A stretch of 40,663 nt of DNA from a virus: the IMG/VR virus record IMGVR_UViG_3300030333_002481, positions 1 to 40,663 of that record; one strand, given 5' to 3'. Below are positions 35,741 through 40,663 of the stretch, in pieces (positions within the stretch are counted from its first letter, which is position 1; every line of letters begins with the position of its first letter). The notes beneath the pieces are model-generated. The model saw only the letters and a list, made by a program, of their open reading frames with translations, did not search any database and was not told the origin of the DNA. A program made the position numbers and the translations under genes.

Positions 35741-36002
35741 CGTTTTTACTCTTTTCGTATTCTAAGCAATGTTTTTCAATTAAATTATCAACATCTTTTG
35801 GACCTTGATTTGGATCCTTTTCTCCATAGGCAATCCATAAATTAGATTGATTGATTTCGCGTATATTATTATTAATACATCTTCTTCCCATAGCAGAAAC
35901 ATCCGTTCTCATCCTTGCAATTATAACATTTAAAGCATTGCTTGATAACTTTACTTTACATTGTTTAAAAACTTGATGTACATATGATTTACTTATATCC
36001 AT
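35733..36002 (-). CDS. Small DNA-binding candidate with histone-fold-like pattern
   Basis: The start is placed at ATG 36002, one base after the upstream stop (TGATATG), giving 89 aa; a longer frame from 36086 would run over the AT-hook gene. Residues 6-58 can be read as helix 1 (SYVHQVFKQC), loop KVKLSSNA, a long helix (LNVIIARMRTDVSAMGRRCI), loop REINQSN and a short helix (LWIA). This is the helix-strand-helix-strand-helix order of archaeal histones, with SxxA before the long helix and I-xxx-N-L-xx-A at the end. The central helix is about one turn shorter. It follows an AT-hook gene. The fold call is tentative; it may be another helical DNA-binding or adaptor protein. Confidence 0.45.
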   Translation of the reverse strand: MDISKSYVHQVFKQCKVKLSSNALNVIIARMRTDVSAMGRRCINNNIREINQSNLWIAYGEKDPNQGPKDVDNLIEKHCLEYEKSKNDE

Positions 36003-36003
36003 A

Positions 36004-36165
36004 TCAAGACTTTTTCTTTTTAACTGCTTTTCTTTTAGGTCTACCTCTACGCTTAGGCGCAGGTTTTGGCTTATCATAATAAGCATCTGTTAATTCTTCC
36101 CTAAATTTACTTAACCAGTCTTTCATTATACTTATAAGACCTTGTTCTCTTTTCTTTTTAGGCAT
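36004..36165 (-). CDS. AT-hook basic protein
   Basis: The start at ATG 36165 is fixed by AGAGGAG 6 nt upstream; an in-frame ATG at 36252 lacks a site. The 53-aa product has an N-terminal helix (EQGLISIMKDWLSKFREELT) and a strongly basic C-terminus with the core RRGRPKRK, the classic RGRP AT-hook that inserts in the minor groove of AT-rich DNA. For an AT-rich phage genome this could be a nucleoid-type, transcription or replication factor. It precedes the histone-fold candidate in the same operon, with translational coupling. Confidence 0.75.
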   Translation of the reverse strand: MPKKKREQGLISIMKDWLSKFREELTDAYYDKPKPAPKRRGRPKRKAVKKKKS

Positions 36166-36257
36166 TTTTTCTCCTCTTCTTTTTAAAAATTCTGTTATAA
36201 TTCTCTTCATATTTCCGAGACCATTTGACTCTTTGCTTATCACCTTTTCCATTTAAT

Positions 36258-36518
36258 CTAATCATTTCCCAATATCCTATACCAGCAATCATCTTGAGTA
36301 TTATTACAACAGTGAAACCATGTATGGCCATCTGGTCCTATTCCTTCAGATTGTACTGCTCCTTCGCATTCACATTCCCATTCATACTGACCAGCTCCAT
36401 TGCCATTGCAATCATTAGTTACTCCGTTGCAAGACATAAATATAAGCATGAGTAATATTATTAACTTATCCAATACCCATAATCCTATGAGTACACTTAA
36501 TTTCTTATCTGTATTCAT
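36258..36518 (-). CDS. Cys-rich lipoprotein candidate
   Basis: An 86-aa protein with GGAGGT before the ATG. The N-terminus is a signal-like segment (KLSVLIGLWVLDKLIILLML) ending in a lipobox-like IFMSC, so lipidation of Cys30 is plausible. The mature part has seven more cysteines (DCNGNGAG, ECECEG, FHCCNNTQDDCWYR), suggesting disulphides or metal binding outside the cytoplasm. An early-expressed phage lipoprotein is often a superinfection-exclusion or envelope-modifying factor. A stem-loop lies directly upstream. Confidence 0.7.
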   Translation of the reverse strand: MNTDKKLSVLIGLWVLDKLIILLMLIFMSCNGVTNDCNGNGAGQYEWECECEGAVQSEGIGPDGHTWFHCCNNTQDDCWYRILGND

Positions 36519-36528
36519 TTTACCTCCA

Positions 36529-36591
36529 TTAGCTAGGGGGACAGGACAATAATCATAGGAAAGGTAAAATCCTATCCCCCATTTATGCTAA
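36529..36591 (-). other. Interrupted stem-loop upstream of lipoprotein gene
   Basis: GGGGGACAGGA (36536-36546) pairs with TCCTATCCCCC (36570-36580) with one G-U-type mismatch, and an outer TTAGC/GCTAA pair extends it. It covers the stop of the upstream gene and ends just before the GGAGGT of the lipoprotein gene. Attenuation, mRNA processing or translational control are possible. No U-run follows. Confidence 0.4.
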
Positions 36592-36740
36592 TTTTTTAAA
36601 CTGTTTACCTTATCATTTACTATATCAATCAATCTAGCTATATCTTCAATTGCCTTTGCAATTCTTAAGTTTTGCTTAGCTTGATGTTCTATAAATGTTA
36701 CTACTTTAGCTTCTATTGTTGCTTCTCTAACACTTTTCAT
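36588..36740 (-). CDS. 50-aa helical protein
   Basis: Starts at ATG 36740 behind GAGGAGAAA and ends with TAG inside the stem-loop described above. The product is one long helix (VREATIEAKVVTFIEHQAKQ and AKAIEDIARLIDIVNDKVNS) with heptad-like hydrophobic spacing, so an oligomerising coiled coil. Function unknown. Confidence 0.65.
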   Translation of the reverse strand: MKSVREATIEAKVVTFIEHQAKQNLRIAKAIEDIARLIDIVNDKVNSLKN

Positions 36741-36937
36741 AGTTTCTCCTCGTACCAATCTTCGGTATCTTTATGATCATGTTTTGGACATGACTTTCTT
36801 TCTAATCCATATGTAGGCATATCAACGTAATATGAAATAAATCTTTTACCTCCATAACTATTGATTTCAAAAGTCTCGCGACAATATTTGCAATATTTAA
36901 CAGCAAAACGGTTGCTATTCTTTCTTGATTGCTCCAT
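36737..36937 (-). CDS. 66-aa zinc-finger protein
   Basis: The sequence has a CKYC pair at residues 16-19 and a later SCPKHDH (Cys/His), so a C-C-C-H zinc ribbon is likely. The segment YYVDMPTYGLERKSCPKH is a pattern I associate with small marine-phage zinc proteins. It overlaps the upstream coiled-coil gene by 23 nt and the downstream 50-aa gene by 4 nt (ATGA). Probable role in nucleic-acid binding or host protein binding; not demonstrated. Confidence 0.7.
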   Translation of the reverse strand: MEQSRKNSNRFAVKYCKYCRETFEINSYGGKRFISYYVDMPTYGLERKSCPKHDHKDTEDWYEEKL

Positions 36938-37130
36938 TATCTGATTCTTTCTTTTTATCTATTTCATCTTTTAATGTATCATAAAACTTCTTAGATTTAC
37001 CACTGAAATCAATGAATTTATTTAATATTTCAGCAACACCATTAAGATAATGATTTAACTGATTTACTCTTAAATGTAATTCATAAATTTGAAGTTCTAT
37101 GTCTTTTTTAGTAGGTTTCTTTTTAGCCAA
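36915..37130 (-). CDS. 71-aa coiled-coil protein (TTG start)
   Basis: Starts at TTG 37130, overlapping the upstream stop and lying 7 nt behind AGGA. The sequence opens with AKKKPTKKDIELQIYELHLR, then VNQLNHYLNGVAEILNKFID. It is basic at the start, with a coiled-coil hydrophobic pattern through the middle and a charged end. Small phage proteins with this K-rich start and LxxRVxQL-type helix are frequent in marine phage early regions. No function known. Confidence 0.65.
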   Translation of the reverse strand: MAKKKPTKKDIELQIYELHLRVNQLNHYLNGVAEILNKFIDFSGKSKKFYDTLKDEIDKKKESDNGAIKKE

Positions 37131-37347
37131 CTGATAATCCTAATCTAGATCTACTTTCATTTATCTTTATATTCATATGTTCAATAGATAGGTTGATCTC
37201 GTTAATGCCATCTTCTAATTTAAATAACATGGCTTTTATCAATCTGATTTCTTCTTTTATTTTTAAAATATTTTCATCTTCCTTAACGACCACTTCTTTC
37301 TTTTTAGCCTCTGGCTTTGTTTTTGTTTTTATATCTTTATCTTTCAT
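37123..37347 (-). CDS. 74-aa Lys/Glu-rich coiled-coil protein
   Basis: Behind a strong AGGAGG. The first 25 residues are Lys-rich and likely disordered, the rest a heptad-patterned helix (ILKIKEEIRLIKAMLFKLED, INEINLSIEHMNIKINESRS). It may dimerise, possibly with the adjacent 71-aa coiled coil encoded in the overlapping next gene. Function unknown. Confidence 0.65.
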   Translation of the reverse strand: MKDKDIKTKTKPEAKKKEVVVKEDENILKIKEEIRLIKAMLFKLEDGINEINLSIEHMNIKINESRSRLGLSVG

Positions 37348-37358
37348 TTAACCTCCTG

Positions 37359-37565
37359 TTAAGTTGTTTTACTATGTTCTATTCTAAAGGGATATGCTGA
37401 TAAATAATTATATATCCACCAACATCTTCCATTATCAGATGAATTTAATGCTGCTTTAATATCTCTACTATCAACACGCATATTTCTGTACTCTTTTGTA
37501 TACAAGTTGTTATTTTTATTGTTTCCACCTTTTTGTTCAGGAAACTTAGCAAATTCTGCTTTCAA
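37359..37565 (-). CDS. 68-aa protein of unknown function (TTG start)
   Basis: GGAGG lies 8 nt before TTG 37565, which overlaps the upstream TGA as TTGA. This start is preferred over a TTG at 37592 without a site. The product has an Asn-rich stretch (KGGNNKNNNLYTKEYRNMRV) and a hydrophobic C-terminal half (GRCWWIYNYLSAYPFRIEHS). No family recognised. Confidence 0.6.
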   Translation of the reverse strand: MKAEFAKFPEQKGGNNKNNNLYTKEYRNMRVDSRDIKAALNSSDNGRCWWIYNYLSAYPFRIEHSKTT

Positions 37566-37771
37566 ATTTTTGTCCTCCGAATTGTTGGCCAACGCTTCTT
37601 TCCAGATTCACGTTGAGCACATTTTTCACATATAGTTTTATCTTCAAATAATTCTTTAGCTTCTGTAAATAAGTTTTTTAGCATTGTAGCATCATATTTA
37701 TAGGCTTGCGAGCTATGCTTTGAACACATTTCACATTTTATTGAATGTTTTCCTATGTAACTAACTAACAT
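37562..37771 (-). CDS. 69-aa zinc-ribbon protein
   Basis: Two CxxC pairs (CEMCSKH at residues 13-19 and CEKCAQRE at 48-55) flank a helical linker (DATMLKNLFTEAKELFEDKT). That makes a treble-clef or zinc-ribbon type metal site, and the basic tail RESGKKRWPTIRR suits nucleic-acid binding. The ATG overlaps the end of the upstream frame (TAG at 37761). The ribosome-binding site is weak (AAGAAAAGA), so translation is probably coupled. Confidence 0.65.
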   Translation of the reverse strand: MLVSYIGKHSIKCEMCSKHSSQAYKYDATMLKNLFTEAKELFEDKTICEKCAQRESGKKRWPTIRRTKI

Positions 37772-37925
37772 TCTTTTCTTTAAATTTATTGGCTTTATCT
37801 ATCCTAGATTGCTCTTTTTCAATAGACGTATCTCAGTTAGCGTTAAATCCACAATTACTGCACATATACTTACAATTATGTATTACTACATCATTTTTAC
37901 ATACCATACATTTAATTATTTCCAT
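37761..37925 (-). pseudogene. Zinc-ribbon gene with in-frame TGA
   Basis: ATG 37925 follows AGGAG. The first 30 codons encode a zinc ribbon (IKCMVCKNDVVIHNCKYMCS, then NCGF), with TGA at 37833-37835. Reading on in frame gives 23 more sensible codons (DTSIEKEQSRIDKANKFKEK, then NVS) until TAG 37761, which overlaps the next gene's ATG as in neighbouring genes. The TGA replaces a position where related small phage zinc ribbons, as far as I recall, have Trp after the CGFxAN segment. Nonsense mutation, read-through or a sequencing error are the options. The short 30-aa form may still fold. Confidence 0.55.
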
Positions 37926-37944
37926 ATATTTCTCCTAATTAACA

Positions 37945-37997
37945 ATTGGACGGATGCATGGGCTGTTTGTCGTCAACCCTGCATCCCTCTGTCCAAT
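37945..37997 (-). other. Long GC-rich stem-loop between winged-helix and zinc-ribbon genes
   Basis: ATTGGAC (37945-37951) pairs with GTCCAAT (37991-37997), GGATGCA (37952-37958) with TGCATCC (about 37980-37986), and GGG with CCC inside. A 4-nt bulge sits in one arm and a loop of about 14 nt at the tip. This 53-nt element is far richer in G+C than its surroundings. It lies just after the winged-helix gene and before the AGGAG of the zinc-ribbon gene, with no U-run. A regulatory RNA hairpin, processing site or small RNA is possible. Confidence 0.5.
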
Positions 37998-38012
37998 CGC
38001 ACACCAACGAAA

Positions 38013-38294
38013 TTATCTTACCAATTCCCAACAATGGTTCATTTTACCATGTCTTCCCATTTTCATCGTTTCAGACTTAATTAATACGCCTCTAGATGTT
38101 AGGTTTGTTATTGCTCTTCTTATGCTTGTAATAGGCACATGATGACCAACATCATCTTGAACATCAAATGGAGTCATTTTTCTACCAGGTCTACCAGTAA
38201 ATACAGCAATAATATCTCTTTCTTGCACATTTACTCTTTTCCTACTAGTTGATAATGTATCTCCAGTTTCATTGTTTGTATTATAGTAACTCAT
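38013..38294 (-). CDS. Winged-helix DNA-binding protein
   Basis: A 93-aa protein. After about 20 variable residues it has a helix (VQERDIIAVFTGRPG), a second helix (MTPFDVQDDVGHH) and a recognition-type helix (VPITSIRRAITNLTSRGVLI). A beta-hairpin wing follows (KSETMKMGRHGKMNHCWEL). This is a typical winged-helix pattern and suggests a transcription regulator of the phage or host. The start overlaps the preceding gene's TGA (ATGA). The stem-loop at 37945-37997 follows the gene and might be its site of RNA-level control. Confidence 0.75.
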   Translation of the reverse strand: MSYYNTNNETGDTLSTSRKRVNVQERDIIAVFTGRPGRKMTPFDVQDDVGHHVPITSIRRAITNLTSRGVLIKSETMKMGRHGKMNHCWELVR

Positions 38295-38419
38295 TTAATT
38301 ATCCTTCCCCAGCTATTAGTCATAGCAGGCTTTTTGTTTCTACCCTTATCTTTTCTGCTCATAACATTAAAGGCATGATGAATTAATTTAGCTCTTTTAG
38401 CTTTACTTAACTTTTTCAT
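38291..38419 (-). CDS. 42-aa basic protein
   Basis: ATG 38419 lies 8 nt behind GAGGA, and the stop overlaps the winged-helix gene's ATG as ATGA. The peptide is strongly basic (KKLSKAKRAKLIHHAFNVMS then RKDKGRNKKPAMT) with one short amphipathic helix and a final NSWGRIIK. It probably binds nucleic acid. No family recognised. Confidence 0.6.
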   Translation of the reverse strand: MKKLSKAKRAKLIHHAFNVMSRKDKGRNKKPAMTNSWGRIIK

Positions 38420-38549
38420 TTAATATTTCCTCTAATTTACGTATTCTCTTATCCAACTCTTTGATAGCTGACATAGCATTTTTTCTAAATGCATCATGTC
38501 CATCTTTCCAATCTTCATGATCACCTATCTTATCCCTTCTAAATGACAT
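38403..38549 (-). CDS. 48-aa helical protein
   Basis: It starts within the end of the upstream gene and overlaps the downstream 42-aa gene by 17 nt. The product begins MSFRRDKIGDHEDWKDGHDA, then a Lys/Glu/Leu coiled helix (AIKELDKRIRKLEEILNEKV). The overlaps on both sides support it as a real gene. Function unknown. Confidence 0.6.
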   Translation of the reverse strand: MSFRRDKIGDHEDWKDGHDAFRKNAMSAIKELDKRIRKLEEILNEKVK

Positions 38550-38886
38550 GATCGCCTATTCTTTCATGAAATTCAGGTTTTGGTTCAGGTTCTTGAGACA
38601 TACCATATAATAAGCATAGATATACAATACAATCAATAATTCTGCCTGTAACATCTTCACGTTGAGATTTATGTCCGTTAATCCAAGAACAAATACCATC
38701 TATATGCTTCATAAGATAAATCATTAATACTTCTTTCTTATCTTTATCAAGCCATCCACTTATTCTTTCAAAGTTAGCGAAAGCATTATCTTCTTGTTGC
38801 GCATATTCTTTCTGTCCTGCGTCACGCATATGTTGAACATCATCAAATATATCATTAATTAAGGATGCCATTTCTTTCTGTGTCAT
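38539..38886 (-). CDS. DUF1599/MazG-like helical protein
   Basis: A 115-aa all-helical protein behind AAGGA. The segment EYAQQEDNAFANFERISGWL (residues 28-47), followed by LMIYLMKHIDGICSW and RIIDCIVYLCLLYGM, resembles the DUF1599 / nucleotide-modification-associated group and, more widely, all-alpha NTP pyrophosphatases (MazG-like). These take part in nucleotide-pool or base-modification chemistry. Canonical ExxE metal motifs are not obvious, so enzymatic activity is uncertain. It overlaps the primase-helicase gene by 32 nt. Confidence 0.6.
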   Translation of the reverse strand: MTQKEMASLINDIFDDVQHMRDAGQKEYAQQEDNAFANFERISGWLDKDKKEVLMIYLMKHIDGICSWINGHKSQREDVTGRIIDCIVYLCLLYGMSQEPEPKPEFHERIGDHVI

Positions 38887-40615
38887 TATATATCCTTGTA
38901 TTCTTAACGCTTAGCCTTACCCGTAACTGCTCCTTTTCTCTGTTCTTAGTAGACTCTACTTCAAGGAACTCTATAAGTCCAGCTTCATTCTTGAATGGTT
39001 TAACTGATAATAGTTTATTAGCATTATAAGCGATTCTAAATGAACCTCTTGATGATGCTATATCCATTCCTTCTTTAATAGCTGTCTTATTAATTTCACT
39101 TACAGCAAATACTATAACGTTATGTTTAACTGCCAATTCCATTAGACATTGAGATGCTTCTTCGACCTTCATATTAAGATCTCTTTGTCTACTCTTGAAT
39201 AATCCCATATGATCAACTACTACAATCTCTGGCTTAACAGGTAGCATACTGATTCTTTTCTCTATTTCAGTAGCAAATGGGGGAGAATAATCTACAGTTA
39301 AGTATTTAAACTTCTCATCCATACCATTTCTCATTTGTTTATAGTGATTAGCTAGCTCTTCCTGACTCCAGTCATTTTCTATCATTATAAATCTAGACCA
39401 TATCTGTCTTGGAGACATTTCCATTTCCATAAAGTATGTAGGTCTTTTGAGATTTGTTATCCAGTTTTGTAATAGCATAGTTTTCATAGATGCAGGTGGA
39501 GCTTGTATAATAACTACTTCACCAGGATATATAGGAAAGTCTTGTCCATATAATGCTCCTAAATTAATAGGATTAGGCTCATTTCTGTAAAAGTCCATTA
39601 GAACCTTTTCCATATCTTCAGCACCCATTATATCTTGTGATTTCTTAGATTTGTATAATTTACATGTATTACTACAGAATTTATCCATAATCTGATCACT
39701 ACAACCATATCTATAGCCTTGTCCACCATGACCTGTATAGCATCCTTCAACTAATCTAACCATTTCTTCAGCTTTGAACTCTTTATCTGGTCTAGTAACC
39801 TTTTGTCGCCACTCTTCCATTATAGTTCTTACTGTATCTTCTGGATATAACCATCTTAACCATGATGCTAATCTTAATGCAACCATATGTCTATTACCTA
39901 AAGATGCGCCTGTCATCATCTTCTGTATACAGGGATAATTAACAGGATCAGGAGATCTACCTAACGATACAGTCTCCTTGGGAGCTTCTTTAGTTTTCTT
40001 TAAACTTAACACGTCAAATACAGGATCACATTCCATTTCTATTTGAGTCTTACCTAGTCCAGGTCTTTTAGCCTTTTCCATTATAGCATCTATAGTGCCA
40101 TATAGCATAGACTCATCAATTCTAATTTTCCATAATTTAGATTTACTATTTCTAGTATTTATCAACCTTATTATACGTGTCTTGTCTGTTACTGACGGAT
40201 CAGCATAATCAAATATACCAGCATCCGTTAATGCTTTTTTAACATTTAAGTGTAGATTCTTATCAGGCTTCCATCTAAATGCACTTCCTGGGATTCCAAC
40301 ATGAAACCCTGTTCCTGAGAAATATATCTGATATGGAACATCTAAGTCTTTTAATAATATTAGTAGCCCTTGTGTGTATTCTTGTGCCTTAGCTGGAGAA
40401 CTGCCATCTACATCTAATAAGAACTCGTCTGGCATATATATTAAACCATCGAATCCTGACAGAGACTTCTTAGTATCACAGAAATCTCTTACATATTCAT
40501 CATAATCATATAATGAAACAAAAGTGTCACTATCTAAACCTTCCCACTCTCCTGCTTTATTAGCATCTTGAAAATGATGTCTATTATGTGTACCAAATGC
40601 AAATTCCTTAATCAT
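38855..40615 (-). CDS. Primase-helicase (AEP primase + DnaB-like helicase)
   Basis: The start is ATG 40615, 6 nt behind GGGAG (a TTG at 40618 is less likely); 586 aa. The N-terminal half is an archaeo-eukaryotic primase: FLLDVDGS with catalytic D-x-D (about residues 68 and 70), SGTGFHVG (H about 105), and TRIIRLINTRNSKS. A Cys cluster (GCSDQIMDKFCSNTC, about 305-318) is a probable zinc site. The C-terminal half is a RecA/DnaB-type ATPase with a degenerate Walker A (APPASMKT, about 372-379), Walker B (EIVVVDH), VIVFAVSEIN, SSRGSFRIAYNANKLL and a KNREKEQLRV arginine-finger-like segment. It would unwind and prime the phage genome. Confidence 0.85.
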   Translation of the reverse strand: MIKEFAFGTHNRHHFQDANKAGEWEGLDSDTFVSLYDYDEYVRDFCDTKKSLSGFDGLIYMPDEFLLDVDGSSPAKAQEYTQGLLILLKDLDVPYQIYFSGTGFHVGIPGSAFRWKPDKNLHLNVKKALTDAGIFDYADPSVTDKTRIIRLINTRNSKSKLWKIRIDESMLYGTIDAIMEKAKRPGLGKTQIEMECDPVFDVLSLKKTKEAPKETVSLGRSPDPVNYPCIQKMMTGASLGNRHMVALRLASWLRWLYPEDTVRTIMEEWRQKVTRPDKEFKAEEMVRLVEGCYTGHGGQGYRYGCSDQIMDKFCSNTCKLYKSKKSQDIMGAEDMEKVLMDFYRNEPNPINLGALYGQDFPIYPGEVVIIQAPPASMKTMLLQNWITNLKRPTYFMEMEMSPRQIWSRFIMIENDWSQEELANHYKQMRNGMDEKFKYLTVDYSPPFATEIEKRISMLPVKPEIVVVDHMGLFKSRQRDLNMKVEEASQCLMELAVKHNVIVFAVSEINKTAIKEGMDIASSRGSFRIAYNANKLLSVKPFKNEAGLIEFLEVESTKNREKEQLRVRLSVKNTRIYNDTERNGILN

Positions 40616-40661
40616 CAAATTCTCCCATATTTAAAGCTACATAAAGCTCTCTGAGAGAATA
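40608..40661 (-). CDS. C-terminal end of an upstream gene (partial)
   Basis: The minus-strand frame ending at TAA 40608-40610 is open to the window edge and reads YSLRELYVALNMGEFDD before the stop. It overlaps the primase-helicase start (TTGATGATTAA region), the overlap style seen throughout the operon. It is probably the end of a replication gene whose body lies beyond the window. Only 17 codons are visible, so identity is unknown. Confidence 0.45.
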   Translation of the reverse strand, partial: YSLRELYVALNMGEFDD

Positions 40662-40663
40662 GT

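Noticed and set aside
37809-38142. Plus-strand open frames of 62-91 codons over the zinc-ribbon/winged-helix region
   Set aside because: They run opposite to the tightly packed minus-strand operon, have no ribosome-binding site and read as hydrophobic antisense shadows.
1448-40618. TGA-to-Trp genetic code suggested by the interrupted zinc ribbon
   Set aside because: TGA ends several genes here at sensible overlaps (for example 15320, 36004, 37562, 38291), and Trp is written TGG in long genes.
1-40663. CRISPR arrays, tRNA genes, insertion sequences, integrase or attachment sites
   Set aside because: No regularly spaced repeats, cloverleaf-like sequences, transposase or recombinase motifs were noticed on either strand.

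Overview
The window is a segment of a tailed double-stranded DNA phage genome, most likely a podovirus-type virion: P22-like portal, HK97-type capsid, adaptor and beta-propeller nozzle genes, and no tape-measure or sheath genes. The DNA is AT-rich, genes are packed with 1-20 nt overlaps (many TAATG stop/start junctions), and clear Shine-Dalgarno sites precede most genes that are not translationally coupled. That fits a bacterial host. The host is not identifiable: one virion protein carries GYW repeats that recall secreted proteins of the FCB superphylum, which is only a weak hint. Terminase, DNA polymerase and integrase are not in the window. No tRNA, CRISPR array or insertion sequence was seen.

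Layout. Positions 1-35145 are all plus strand and encode the virion: a 5'-truncated double LamG-like protein, a small protein, portal, scaffold, major capsid protein, two head-decoration candidates, head-tail adaptor proteins (one with an inserted beta-rich, carbohydrate-binding-like domain), several decoration or tail proteins, a small zinc ribbon, then a host-interaction or lysis-like cassette (membrane-anchored coiled coil, metallophosphoesterase, a mini MscS-like beta-domain membrane protein, a small membrane peptide), the beta-propeller nozzle, a GGTG-type tail fibre, and a block of probable internal/ejected proteins ending in two very large ones (2744 and 918 aa). Positions 35191-40663 are all minus strand and read toward the structural operon. 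They hold an early/replication operon: primase-helicase, a MazG/DUF1599-like protein, a winged-helix protein, many tiny zinc-ribbon or coiled-coil proteins, a lipoprotein, an AT-hook peptide, a possible histone-fold protein and a PD-(D/E)XK nuclease. The two transcription directions converge at about 35150.

The most exciting element is inside the 2744-aa protein. Residues about 1880-1935 carry the signature of the catalytic double-psi beta-barrel of multisubunit-type RNA polymerases and QDE-1/YonO/crAss-phage-type polymerases: an RxPxxxPxD segment followed about 32 residues later by a D-Y-D-V-D metal-binding loop (D1921, D1923, D1925). The long Gly/Ala-rich N-terminal region and the position among ejection proteins suggest a virion RNA polymerase injected with the DNA to transcribe the early genes, as known for crAss-like phage phi14:2 gp66 and, with an unrelated fold, for phage N4. 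The convergent early operon, with its AT-hook peptide and possible histone-fold protein, would be its natural target.

Several small genes were added by reading the sequence directly (58-, 50-, 48-, 45-, 42- and 21-aa products and a 30-aa zinc ribbon with an in-frame TGA). Several starts were moved to fit ribosome-binding sites, including TTG starts. All domain calls are from motif recognition by eye, without database searches.
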